Shown here: positions 21,076 to 32,183 of the stretch, piece after piece | Numbering within the stretch: the first letter of the stretch is position 1 | How the letters are laid out: each line of letters begins with the position of its first letter | Position numbers and translations under genes: made by a program | Assembly (NCBI GenBank): GCA_945910005.1 | Contig: OX246749.1 | Coordinates: 30,294,476 to 30,358,475, forward strand | DNA length: 64,000 nucleotides | Direction: 5' to 3' | From: Isoperla grammatica | Taxonomy: Eukaryota > Arthropoda > Insecta > Plecoptera > Perlodidae | The notes under the pieces: generated by a model | The model's database searches: none | Seen by the model: the letters and a program-made list of their open reading frames with translations, nothing else | Told to the model about the DNA's origin: nothing

Positions 21076-21544
21076 GATGTCATTGAAAAAAAAATCGAAG
21101 AGTTTGTCTGTAAACTCTGCTCTTTGACCACGACTCTGTCATGCGTCAACCAGCTACGCTACGAGCTGTTTAGAAGTAACGTGTGTTGATATCAAGTATA
21201 ATCAGCTACCACCTTGTAACGATTGTCTACTGCTTCATATCCTGCGTCTGCGAGCTAACCACCAAACAGAGATACGTTGCTTGGAAGTCAACCCTGATGT
21301 TCCTGATCCGCGTGGCTATGGACGGGAAACCACGGCAGAAGGAGATCTGAGCAACGAGTGGATGATTGGAACTCCAGTACCTTCGACCGTTATGGATCTT
21401 CTAGCCTGTAACTGTTGCCGTGTTTGCAAGATGCCGACCTATGAGTGTTTGACCAATCAACTGAAGTGTACACATGCGTGTAAGCTGAAGGACTGTTCAA
21501 ATATCGGTACCCTGCATGAGAATTCCAGTAAATCAGAAGGATGA
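21076..21544 (+). pseudogene. Cys-rich mobile-element protein fragment, right arm
   Basis: The frame holds EEFVCKLCSL, NQLRYELFRSNVC, a shift near 21185, then LPPCNDCLLLHILRLRANHQ, EVNPDVPDPRGYGRETTAEG, NEWMIGTPVPSTVMDLLACN, CCRVCKMPTYECLTNQLKCT, HACKLKDCSN and a stop at 21542. The order 'LPPC..ALLLHI.RANYQ ... GW ... WM ... CxC' is a recurring C-terminal module of an uncharacterised mobile-element protein. I cannot name the parent element. Confidence 0.6.
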
Positions 21545-22375
21545 TTAATCTGACAACTTTAATTTTGATTGATTTTGACTTAAATTTTGATAATTTGACG
21601 ACTAGACAGTGACTGCTAAGACAGATATCATATCATACTATCATATCACGTAGCCTATCTGAGCATGGTCATGCTCTTTTCTTAAATGTATTTTGTTGCA
21701 GTAGCACACCCATTCAAGAATACCCTGATGTCTGAGGACATTAATTAAGAATTCAGTAATAATCTTAATTAGTTTATAAGTTAAATGATAATTACATTCT
21801 CTTACGATTACATCATATTATTATTCGTTTTTGTAATTGCAATTCCAATTCTGCGTCTTAAGAGTACCCACAAGTAGCTAATATTTTAGTTACTAGACCT
21901 GGTTTGATGATACTTACCTATTGACCTTTGTCGGCCATTTTAAATGAATACAGTTCAAGCAATGTGATAACAATAAGAACCATTCATTTTTACGTATTTA
22001 TGAGTAAGTACGTTGATATAATGAATATTGGGCAATAAATCGAAGAAAATTTTAGAAAATACCCATTTTGAGAAAATTGACCCCAATCAAGGTCAAAAAG
22101 GTTAAGTGAGTAATTTAATTTTTTTTAAGAAATATAATACATTTACCTTACTAAAAGTGTATTTTTGAACTTGCAAACATTTTTCATTATTTAATAAAAA
22201 ATTATTAAAAAAATTACAAATTTGACCTTTGACCCTGATTTTGACATAGAAAGCTGGATTTGCTAGAGATATCATGATTTTTTTAAAAGTGCTCGTTTTA
22301 AGCTTTCATTTGATATATGTCATCCTTTGACCCAAATTTTATACCGTCATTCTCGTTATGCAAAGGACACTTATT

Positions 22376-23700
22376 TGAAGTTGGCTTTATTTTATTATAC
22401 ACAACTTTCGCAAAAATCTAGATACTAACTAACAAGGGTTGCAGATATATGTTATTATATATTGATATTATAATTATAACTTGACATATTTACCTACTTC
22501 CTTTGGAAACTGCGAGCATAAAAATTTACACGCGTACTCGAACCACACTCAGTGTATTATAAGAAGTGCACGTTGCCTAGCGTTAGACAGCCTAGCATGG
22601 GACAACAGAGACAGGGTCGGTACAATGCAGATGACAATGAAGGTGTGATTATTATACAGTGACTGACTATTGGAAGAAACAAGGAACAGTAGTGCATCCA
22701 AGTGTCCAAATCAGAAACTGTTGATGATTGATTTGTGATTGATGGGATTGATGATTAGTAACGCAACTTTGGTGTTTTTATAAGAAAAAATTGTGTTCAA
22801 AACCTGATCGCCTATCTTTCGCAAGCTTTACCGTAATTTGTTTTTCGTAAATTTTGATAACCCGAAAATCTATATTTTAAGTCGAGCTGCTCGTATTTAA
22901 AGTTTTCTCAACATGAGTGTTTCTCTATGCTGCTTTACAATAATGGAAGTGTGCGATTTATTCTTACATCAACAATTACGCCTAGTTTGCTAATTAACCA
23001 CAAAAACATAAACCTCGAATCGAATAACGATGATGCTATAAATTCTCGTGATCTTTTCTATGTCAAAACGCCATACGTTGTGCCCTATTGTGCCCTACCT
23101 TATTTATAATATATTTATTAGGCCTGGTATTTGCAAGGAAGGCAGACTTTATGTTTTTTCTTATCAAATGTCTACAAAGATCACTGTTTATGTTACCTTT
23201 CATTGTATCTTTCCAATTTAGTAAGGTGCATGCTTAAAATATAGTACGTAATTATGCTTTTAACCACTTTAAATGTGTTATTTTCGCTACGGCTATGCAC
23301 GGATTTGTAGGCTTCCATCCTTCTTTGCACAGCCTGTACATGTCTCAAGCATGAGAATCAATGGCGTGCGGTCCATAGAAGGAAGGGAAACAGTTCCCCC
23401 TTTTAAGGCTTGAATATTGTATCTTGTCATGCAAAATAGCATTTACATGTAAGTATACTATGACCTTAATTCTAATAAATATTATTTAAGACATGGGTGA
23501 CCAGTAATCGTCAACCTGTGAGTTTTTAGAATCATCACAGATTTTATTGTTTCATTGTGGATAGATCTTGCCGGTTTTTCTCGTCACTCCACATAGTGTT
23601 CATTACGGAAAACACAGGCTCGACGGCCGCATTCGTTCCGGACAAAGCGAGTCAAAATTTAACAACTTTTATTACATTTCCACACAAGATATATTACCTA
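22376..23700. other. Unassigned AT-rich sequence
   Basis: I see no supported gene, repeat or RNA in this stretch. The 60-codon frame at 22927 has no recognisable features. Confidence 0.5.
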
Positions 23701-23702
23701 TA

Positions 23703-23993
23703 GACGGGTGCACACGTCTGATCTAAGTTGGCCAACTTATTTCCAAATAGCATTGCAAGATAGGATTTCTAAAAAGAAAAACCCGCCAACTTTGTGGACA
23801 ACTTGATTGGTTTCGTTAGGTTAACCTACACCTCAAATTATAATTATCTTCATTACATTATATAAGAAGTGTAATTATTTATTGAATATGAAAATTAATA
23901 AAACTCAAAGTAATACTCCACAAGTAAAGGTTGTTTTTGACAAAGTTGGGCTTATCGAGTTGGCCTACTCAGTTTAGTCATTGCACCCGTCTT
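23703..23993. mobile_element. MITE with GACGGGTGCA ends
   Basis: GACGGGTGCA at 23703 is inverted at 23984-23993. Imperfect pairing continues inward over about 35 bp through GTTGGCCAACTT-like sequence. It is non-coding. Part of it is shared with 7465-7600. Confidence 0.6.
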
Positions 23994-24061
23994 GATGAAG
24001 TTATTCCACCCCATACATTAATAAAGAAAGGGATGTGAAATAGTATGCGTGAAGTTTTAAA
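23870..24061. repeat. Inverted copy of the repeat at 7405-7600
   Basis: This is about 190 bp of reverse-complement similarity to 7405-7600. The similarity resumes after the MITE at 24062-24546, so the 7.4-kb copy shows the empty site. Confidence 0.8.
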
Positions 24062-24546
24062 CAGTGTTGAATTCAGAGTTTTGTCCCCGGGGGGGGGCTA
24101 TTTCAAATCCCGGGGCTGTAGACATCGAATGAGCGGGGTGGGGGGTGGGGGGGGGGGGGGGCAAATTTTAAAAACCACTGCTGCTTCCACATCACTTTTA
24201 CTAAAAACTGTCCAAGTGTTCTGATACAAAAACACTACCTACTTAAAACACTCTTAAAACAAAAATATATGTTCAACAAACCACTTGATGCCCAGTTGAA
24301 TTTGAGACGAAGTTTAGATAATCCTGGCCCTTCTCTGTTTTTTTCTGCTTGTTTCAGCTCTCTTGTCACATACTTTTGTGACACACAGAAAAATGTATTT
24401 ACTTATTAAACCTTCAACGCAATATTTCCGTGCCATTTCAAAATTAAGTAATGTATAGAGCTTGTAGCCAATTCATTCCCGGGGGGGCGAATGACAATTC
24501 CCGAGGGGGCTTTGCCCCCCCGGGATCATAGCTGAATTCAACACTG
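24062..24546. mobile_element. MITE of 485 bp with CAGTGTTGAATTCAG ends
   Basis: The 15-bp terminal inverted repeats are CAGTGTTGAATTCAG (24062) and CTGAATTCAACACTG (ending 24546). TTTAAA flanks both sides (24056-24061, 24547-24552). G-runs lie just inside each end. It is non-coding, and hAT-like by its CAGTG terminus, although only 6 bp of duplication is clear. Confidence 0.8.
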
Positions 24547-24595
24547 TTTAAAAACCCCAAAACTCTGATTTTATTAAAAAGCGCGACAAAAGTGC

Positions 24596-24991
24596 GTGGC
24601 TGGCCGCCGGCACCCTATGCACTTGCCCCTTTCCTCCAAACAGCCCTCTTTTTCATCATCACATTTCACCCACTCATCGTCACGATTAGCCAAGTTGCAA
24701 AAATATGAGCCATTTAGCCCAAATAACTATCTATCCTGTGTCCATCCAACTTCTCTTCCTTCAAATCTCGCATATCGCAGCAACAGTCGATTGAATAGAG
24801 TAAATTCGATAGGTCGAAAAAAGTTCCAAGCTCTGTCGCTCTGCGCGCCCACCGCCAGTGGAAGGCAGCTCAATATTGATAGTACAACTACTTTACCGAC
24901 ATCATTGCTTCTCCGGCTCCCTAGTCCACAGACCAAAACCACGACGCTACGTTCACACCACATGCTGTCATTTCATGGTGTAGCTGACTAA
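24596..24991. other. Unresolved open stretch, probably an old repeat
   Basis: Both strands are open (131 codons plus, 78 codons minus) with biased Ser/Leu/Arg composition. I see no domain, signal peptide or splice context. It is adjacent to MITEs and is more likely a repeat fragment than a gene. Confidence 0.3.
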
Positions 24992-25039
24992 AAAAGATTT
25001 CTCAGGTTTTTTATGCTGTAAGTTTATTTCGGATGATAG

Positions 25040-25420
25040 GCCTAGGCATAGTAACACCACTGTGGTAACACCTAACAAGGTTAGGTAATTATGGGCAGGA
25101 GCTATGCTATGGGCAGCTAGGTTACTAGGCCTACCTAGGCCTAGCCACAGATTCGAAAGAGCTAGGCCTAGGCTAGGCCTATTAGGGTCTAGGACCTAGC
25201 CATTGGGTTGCTTAGCCTTGCCACAGAGCATTGACATACAAAGACAGAGCTAGGTCTAGCTTACTAGGCTAGCCTAGCCTCAGATTCGGAAGAGCTAGGT
25301 TTGGTCTAGCCTAGGCCTACTAGGGTCTAGCCAACTAGGCCCTAGGCCTAGGCTATCCTTGCCGCAGGATTGACGGACAAAGACATTGTGCTAAGCCTAG
25401 CTTACTAGCCTAGCCGGTAT
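25040..25420. repeat. CTAGGCCTAG-rich region with an internal duplication
   Basis: Palindromic tetramers CTAG and GGCC dominate. A block of about 120 bp starting CAGATTCGRAAGAGCTAGG (about 25148) recurs at about 25271. Confidence 0.75.
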
Positions 25421-26305
25421 TTATGGCCAGGAGCTGATTCGCGTTTTTACTCACATTTTTCATTGAAAAACTGAAGTTTTGTTTGAAGTGTTATTTTTAT
25501 TGTTCAGTGTTTAATTGCCTTTATTTTGATGTACATTATGATATAGTATTTACTTTTGAAGGTTATTAAACTTCTTCTTCTTCTTCTCTTATGCCCGCAA
25601 TTGGTCTATTCGGCCATCATGCGTTGTCGTGCTAACCAATAGAGACAGGACTCCCTCTGTACATATGTCATGCCATCTGGCATCGCGTCAAGTTCCCTCT
25701 TCATCCTTTCTCAACCGAAAAGATGACGTCTATTCTGCGATTGTTAAAGTTTGTATGGTAAAAGTTTACACCTTCTTCCTTGTTTCCGCTTCGTGTCCGT
25801 TGTAGTGCTGCCAAAATAGAAGGAAAAAGAACGAAATCACTAGGCACATATCAACCAGACCCAATAACCTTCCCAACTTTCGTGGGTTAGCCCAGTAAAT
25901 TTAACATAATATAATTGACCCCCTTACCTGCAGGTTAGTTTACTTGCAGAAGTTGAAGAAGGGATATTTAATCATAGGGGTCTAGTTTGCACAGATGAGA
26001 ACAGATTATGTAGGTTTTTTTTATGTACTTACGTTGGTAGCACACTTCTTGTGTGCTCCAAACAGCTGCGCACTCGTACGTACGCCATATTGCCATATTT
26101 AACGTGATTGTGTTGTCAAATCGATGCATCTTCAAAATGATAATTTAATATGAAAGAAGATACTATTTGTATTGAAAATCACTGTAGCTTACAGATAAAT
26201 AATGAAATAACAATTATATACTAGCTACGCAAATGATCAATAACGCAAAGGAATACAGAAAAAAAGTGAGTTCAAAAGGAATCAGCTCCTGGCCATAATT
26301 ACCCG
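25414..26305. mobile_element. Non-coding element with about 25-bp terminal inverted repeats
   Basis: The left end (25417-25441, containing ATGGCCAGGAGCTGATTC) is inverted at 26280-26305. A partial third copy of the end occurs at 25083-25103. No transposase frame lies inside. A (GAA)n-tailed SINE-like segment lies inside at 25566-25650 on the minus strand. Confidence 0.65.
25566..25650 (-). repeat. SINE-like tail with (GAA)n, copy 1
   Basis: On the minus strand the sequence reads CATGATGGCCGAATAGACC, then GGGCATAAGAGAAGAAGAAG. The same arrangement recurs at 28825-28900, so this is a dispersed family. Confidence 0.6.
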
Positions 26306-27150
26306 AAAACCCGAAAATTTAGGTAGAAGGTGGACATAGCAATGATGTCACATTTCATTTCCATTGTTATTGTAAATTTTAACACATTACCACGATATGA
26401 AGATGTGACATAATGCAAAAGAATCGAACATTTGCACCGGAAAAATGTTTTTTTATACCTTAAAGTAGTGCTGTGACAATCAAGAGCTACATGTTTTCAT
26501 CACATAGTGCTAAGCTATTCATGTAAGTTCAGATTAAGAGTTTCAACCTTTTGGAAATATAAAAAAATGTAATTTTCTTCAGTAGGACGGTTATTACAAA
26601 ATAAAACATTTCTCAACACAAAAATCTCTGTAGGTATTAATTTGAAATTAAACTAGAGGGGCATGACATTGATTAAGATGCTCAAACATACTAACAACAA
26701 TAAAAATCACAAAACAGGACATTTGAATTACTTTTTTTTTTTGAGGCCAACTCTGCACAGGACAAAATTTTTTTTTTTTTTTTTTTTACACAAAATACTG
26801 AATGTTAACAAATTGGGAGAGTTACCCGTATGTCAAGAGAGGGTTACGTCCCCAGTGAAACCTTGTGACAGCCGACCTGAACATGGGTTCGAGTCCCGTA
26901 CCAGGGTGGTTGGGACAAGGGTGGGTTGGCGCGTGAATTCGGTACATAATAAAGTTGGTGGAGGCTGCCGGTTCCAATTTGTTTTTTGTCAAATTGGTTT
27001 GTGTCATAACAAAGTTTTCATTACTCTGGTCCAGTGGTATTGTATGGTAATCTAGTCATGAGCCCAATTGAATTGTATCATGTTGTACATATCATTGCTC
27101 TTCTGGTCTGATTTTGTTGTTTTCTTCCATCAGGTTAAGGGGGGGGGGGG
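26306..27150. other. Intergenic, with long poly(T) runs
   Basis: No gene is supported. T-runs lie at 26731-26741 and 26769-26787. A tRNA-like B box (GGTTCGAGTCCC, 26886-26897) occurs without a convincing cloverleaf. A G-run lies at 27138-27151. Confidence 0.5.
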
Positions 27151-27156
27151 GACAAG

Positions 27157-27459
27157 TTATTGTCCAACGAGCTGACATGTCGGCCGGCGGTACAACACCC
27201 GGGGAGCGGGCTGCGCTAGATGCAGCGTGCAGCTTTCCGGCTCATCGACAGTCATCGCCAGGTTGTCCAACCCGACCTGTGACGTAGCCGCTCGCTCGTC
27301 TGCCGGAGCGACTGGATCAGCTGTCGTCACTGCGACATGCACGGCTGGCGGCTTGACCTTCGCCGACCTTTTCAACCGCAGTAGGTACCACAGAACTCCT
27401 AGCACAGAGAGAACAGAGAGAACCAAACTATGCATTTGAATGTGGCGGCTAGTCACCAC
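27157..27459 (-). CDS. Possible first coding exon of a type II membrane protein
   Basis: The minus-strand frame of 100 codons starts at 27459. After a short N-terminus it has a hydrophobic helix (SLVLSVLSVLGVLWYLL, residues about 11-27) followed by basic residues (RLKRSAKVK), the usual signal-anchor arrangement. The stretch is clearly more GC-rich than its surroundings, as an exon would be. No domain follows and no partner exon was found. An internal donor may end the coding part before the stop. This could be a chance frame. Confidence 0.3.
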   Translation of the reverse strand: MVTSRHIQMHSLVLSVLSVLGVLWYLLRLKRSAKVKPPAVHVAVTTADPVAPADERAATSQVGLDNLAMTVDEPESCTLHLAQPAPRVLYRRPTCQLVGQ

Positions 27460-28824
27460 TTGATCTCAAGGATAGCTAGCAAACTGTGCAAACTGCGTGC
27501 GTTGGTCAAGAGAATCAAGTGAAGGCGGTACCGGCAACCTGCCCCCAGGTGGGTAAACACACGATGTACATTCAACGCTCTACTCGAGTTGGTTCTTTTC
27601 TAGTGCTTTACGTGCACACACACACCAGCGCTTTTCACAAGGCTGTTTGTTAAATGACCCACGAAAAGGATTAGTAATTGGTTAAATTTAAGTAGGTCTA
27701 TTTAAATTAAGATTCTGAAGTTTCATCCCAAATGTCTACGAAGTTCATAGTGTTTATGTGAAGTCTTATTGCATAGTCAGTAGTCACACATTATGTGTAC
27801 GTAGTTGTACACTATCAAAGTTGCATTTACGCTAACATTTATTTACTCCGACTTGCGAGTTAAGTGAACTTGCAATCTATTCTGTTAGAAGTAGGCCTAT
27901 GTCTACTAATAATACATCCTCGAGCACAAGCCTCAATTCTAAAAATAGATTCATGGTCAACGTTTGGTTCTTATTTGTGGTCAGCTAGATCAAATGATGT
28001 CGGAGAGTGATTGAAGTAAAGGAACAGTTGGGAGGAAGCTTAACATTCACAGGGGTTAAGGGAAGGAATGGTTGGCTCTTATGATTGGCAGAGTCATCCT
28101 GGGCAAATTCTACCTCGGACCCAGACTGTGATGCTACCTTTGGTTGGAAACGGAAATACTAGCGTTCCACTGGATGTAAATCACATGCTGATTTACATAC
28201 ATTCAATAGATTGTGGCTTTAGTCCGTCAAAATGTCGGCTACTGTAAGCACTGTTGATAAGAGACTTTATCATACAGACTTTTACCTTTTAATAAAAACA
28301 AATACATGTTTGGAGTGTTATTCGTTAGGTTTCCAACAGTCAAGAGTCAAAATTCAAAACTAAAATATGGATGAGCCGTGTGGAAGGGGCAGTTGCCACA
28401 GGACGTCAAGTGAAAATAAACTCAAGGACGGATCTGTATCTTACAAACAAGGTATCCCCACACATCAGTGTATGCCAATCCTTTACATTGCAGCCACCTG
28501 AATTGTTGTTATGTCCTATTTGGGAAGAAGCCAGTTTACCCGTGGGCGTATTGTTCTCATTCAAGTTTTATAACAAAACCGTTGGTAACCGGCCGTCGCA
28601 CCTCACGCTGGATGGCCGTTAGTTCTTCGAGCTGTCAAAAGGTGCAACAATATCCCGTGTCTAAATCGAGGCTTGAGCTATTGAGGTAGATTTGATTTTA
28701 AAGTGTGGGTCTACTCAGTTGACATAACTTTTCTTTAATATAATCATTGGAGTGAATGAACAATTTACACTGTTAGAATAATTGTTATAGACAGTACTAT
28801 AGTCATATTACAGTAACAGGTAAA
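27460..28824. other. Unassigned sequence
   Basis: I see no supported gene. Short frames at 28371-28689 have no domain and overlap one another. Confidence 0.45.
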
Positions 28825-28900
28825 TACTTCTTCTTCTCAAATGCCCACATTTGGCTATTATGCCATCATGCTGGATCTGGTCAACCAGTAGAGACACGCT
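28825..28900 (-). repeat. SINE-like tail with (GAA)n, copy 2
   Basis: This is a second copy of the family at 25566-25650. It shares GCCATCATGC and GCCCACATTTGG/GCCCGCAATTGG blocks, followed by the GAA-rich tail on the minus strand. Confidence 0.6.
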
Positions 28901-29454
28901 TAAATACTAAATAGGATGTTTTGAAAATAAATTTTGACCCTATATGATTTTTAAACATGTATAGTAGCAAATCGACTATTGATTGATTAATTGATTGATT
29001 GATGAAGCAACAACTTAATAAATTTAAAAGGGAACATAAACAGAAAAATAGAGACTTTCTGCCACCTGTTGAAAAGGGCAGTGGTACTTCAAAATGCATC
29101 AAAGACACTGCTGGTAGTGTAGAGGCAATATTGTGGATTTATGTCCATAAAACTAATCTTGCTGAAAGTCATGCTCTATAACTATTTACCATTTTTAATG
29201 CGAGGCAAATTCCTGCACTATTACAGTTATTTATTATTGGCAGTTACTCAAATAAGTTTCGAGAATAAAACTAGGCTCAAACATGAACTGCATCTATGCC
29301 TATATATCACTCGTAATACTATTTCTGGTTTTGAAGTAACACCACTTTATATAATGTACAGTACTATTGCCATAGACAAATGAGTGACTGGGAATTACCA
29401 AGTTAGAGTGATTCACAAACATTTTGAAAGTAATTTTTTTTTAAATTTTGAATA
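28901..29454. other. Unassigned AT-rich sequence
   Basis: There is a short (GATT)n run at 28980-29003. Otherwise nothing is recognised. Confidence 0.5.
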
Positions 29455-29633
29455 CAGTGAAACTTTGATTTTACGAACGTAATGGGGTATACCAAAAAAT
29501 TCGTTAATTCAAGGAATTTGTAAAATCAAAGAACATTGTTATGAGAAACTAACTATACTTTCTGGGACCAGAAAAAAATACTTAACATCAAGGAATTCGT
29601 TGCTTCAAGGTACGTAAAATCAAAGTTTCACTG
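29455..29633. mobile_element. pogo/Tigger-like MITE, 179 bp
   Basis: The terminal inverted repeat begins CAGTGAAACTTTGATTTTAC (29455) and is mirrored at 29613-29633. It is flanked by the TA dinucleotide on both sides. A CAGT start with a TA target is typical of pogo-type Tc1/mariner derivatives. It is non-coding. Confidence 0.88.
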
Positions 29634-30879
29634 TACTGCAAATTTATACGAATGTTTTGGCAAGTGCTTTACTTTTATATGAATTAGTCAAGAAGTATTC
29701 TACTTTGTTGATTTTTGTGATTGTTCATTTTTCTCTTGGCACTACAGAGTTCATTTTCAACTTGATTCTACGTATATAACTTCAGATCGTTCGTAACTGT
29801 AGCCACAAAGCCCCAACCACAATAGGGAACATGCATACGATTTTTTTTAGTGTAACAAGTACTTAGTTTTACAGTCTGGTGTCCAACAATTACATTTGCA
29901 AATTTTTTTTTTTAATTATTATTGAACGGGTTTAATAATGAATTGAATATCACATTTATTTTAATTTCCTCTTGCCGCGAAGAAACGCGCGCTGATTGGT
30001 CGGCGGCCTCTGTGACGCAGTATGATGGTTTGGCCTGCGAGCGCGCGACTGCTACACCTGTGTTTCAGTGCACGATGAGCAATCATTCACGCCCAACGTC
30101 GTGTTGTTATCAGTAGCTCGTATTGCATGAACTAAAATGACAGAAGGAGGCTTTACAAAGGCCAACAGCACAAATTTACCGCAGATAGATGGTTTTATGG
30201 TGGCGAATTTTGTGGTCATTATTCCGATTTGTTAATTATTTATCTCCGAAGTCCAAACCAAACCCCATCATGATTGATTTTGTAAAACTAAATAATATGT
30301 AAAATATGTACATAGTAATACCCCCCCCCCCCGAAATTCCATGTCTTATTGAGTGGCATTTCGAAAGGGAGATTTCGTGACGATATCGAGCTGGTTTAGT
30401 AGTCCCAACACTTCTTAAATGATCCCTTGACCTTGTACTCCTTCACATCTGCAAAGAAGACACTTGAAGTCTTGTTGATACTCGAGAGCTTGGATGAATG
30501 AGGGTCATGGACACTTCCCCCTCCCTATAGATGCCCATCCAAAACATTGTGAATGTAAACAATACTTAGTTTATGGATCAAGCAGATGTTAAATCACAAT
30601 TTTTATTATATTTGTCTTTATTTATTTAAAACTTGAATTACAGTTGCTAACCCTGTGACAAATTTAATAACCTCTAACCCACCACTACACGCTTAAACGT
30701 TTATCCTTCCAATCCCTAGACTGAGTTCATTATCTAATTTAAAATAAAATAAAAATGTAACTATGCAATGTTGATATCGGTTTTCAAATAATTCTTGCGA
30801 TCTGTAATTTATTGTTGGCATCTGGTGTTGGCATGTCAGTAAATGTGATTACGGCGGCCAGAACTTCTTATATCCAAAC
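29634..30879. other. Unassigned sequence
   Basis: I see no supported gene. A C-run lies at 30321-30332. The 64-codon frame at 29922 has no features. Confidence 0.5.
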
Positions 30880-31482
30880 TAGGGTTGCCAACTATTGAAT
30901 ATGAAAATACGGGAATTTTAAAATTGATTTGAAATGTAGAGGGAAAGAGGACGGCAATGTCCCAGTTGCCGAAGGCCAAATCGCCGCTATCGACGTTAGG
31001 TCCCAGAAAATGAGTTTGGGGATTTGATATTAACTTTGCAGGTGTAATTTTCTCATTCAGTTAATGTTTAATTTGGGAGGGTAAATTGAATTAATATGTA
31101 CCTTCTACATTTTGTCAAGCTATTTTGCATCACGTAAAATCTTTATATCCCGTTTTAAATAATTATAAAATTTTTGACACGAAAGAGAATAAATACCAAC
31201 AACTTGTAACTTACCTGGTTGATCTGTTTCTATTGTCTAACCATTTAGGATGGACCATCATGTATTTTAATGAAACAATTGTCTCAACATAAGACTTTAA
31301 GTTCAAAATGCTCAAATGCTGAAAACTGTCTACTGTTAGTTGGCGGAAGTTTACGAAATGTGTATTTTAAAACAAACTGAAAATACGGGAAGACTGATTC
31401 CCGTGTAGAGTTGATACGGGAAGCGGGAAATCACAGTGGAAAACGGGATTTCCCGGGAAATACGGGAGAGTTGGCAACCCTA
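30880..31482. mobile_element. hAT-type non-autonomous element, 603 bp
   Basis: The terminal inverted repeats are TAGGGTTGCCAACT and its complement. An 8-bp target duplication ATCCAAAC lies at 30872-30879 and 31483-31490. An 8-bp duplication is the hAT signature. Internal sequence is rich in ACGGGA motifs near the right end and has no transposase. Confidence 0.92.
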
Positions 31483-31531
31483 ATCCAAACGCACACTGTG
31501 TTATTGTTCCAGTGCTGCCTGCAACGTAGGC

Positions 31532-32183
31532 CTACATTTTAACATATTGTTTAGAATTACCTTGGTTCACATTTGTGTGCACGTTGATAGCCTTATGAAC
31601 AGAGCTGACAATCTTTCTTTTCTTGACTGCAGACCTTTCGTTTGGAGTAGAAGCAAATCTCCGTCCTTGACAATCGAATATATGGGGAATTACGTCGTTT
31701 TTACATTTTAGTCGGCCACCCATTAAATTATATCTCGTCCAGTTCTCCATCGTCTTCAAGCTAAATGGACGAAAATAATATCATACCCCTTATGCCATAT
31801 CTAACACAGGTTCATGCTGTGAGCGCTGTTGTTGATAAGCCTACAACGTTCTTCTCAAAACAATATAAATATGTAGGCCTACTAACGGTCTTTGCCAGCA
31901 AGTCCTGTTATACATTAGTTGCAAAACTAGGTGACAATATGCATATATAAACTATACTAATGAAGTTATAACTCACATTGAAATGATCTTGGCAGCAAAA
32001 CAACATGTCATTGATATAGGGTTCTTACTGACATCTCGTCTCGCTGCTTCCAACCACTGTCTTCGTCGTTTATTGTTTTTTTGGCACACACACAAATATC
32101 TTCTCTGGAGTCTTTACACTTGTGTTAGTACACATGGGTACTATGCACAACTTATAAGCGCCAGAAGATGTTTTAGTCTCCAT
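31532..32183 (-). pseudogene. THAP-domain gene, damaged or frameshifted
   Basis: Exon 1 (32183 to 32029) starts METKTSSGAYKLCIVPMCTN and continues to KIFVCVPKK. The next expected residues, RRRQWLEAARRDV, lie one frame off immediately after a 7-A run (32076-32082 on the plus strand), followed by a good donor GTAAGA. The final exon (31760 to 31532, acceptor TTTAG) reads MENWTRYNLMGGRLKCKNDV, matching the C-terminal part of a THAP subtype common in insects. A weak middle exon near 31870 reads YCFEKNV where CxEDHF is expected, so the zinc-binding His may be lost. This is either a pseudogene or a gene with an assembly error in the homopolymer. It was probably transposon-derived. Confidence 0.6.

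Larger units (their letters stand above)
18795..22375. mobile_element. Large foldback element with 1.2-kb arms
   Basis: The left arm (18795-20711) and right arm (21133-22375) are inverted copies around a 421-bp spacer. Shared blocks include GACCTTGATTGGGGTCAATT near 19090 and its complement at 22078-22097. After removing two later insertions (SINE and hAT MITE with their duplications), the left arm is about 1.21 kb against 1.24 kb on the right. Each arm carries the same Cys-rich coding remnant. The original element seems to read rightward through the spacer into the right arm, with the left arm an inverted duplicate. No clear target duplication was seen. Confidence 0.88.

Noticed and set aside
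26860..26905. tRNA gene
   Set aside because: Only a B-box-like GGTTCGAGTCCC is present. No acceptor stem or anticodon arm could be folded.
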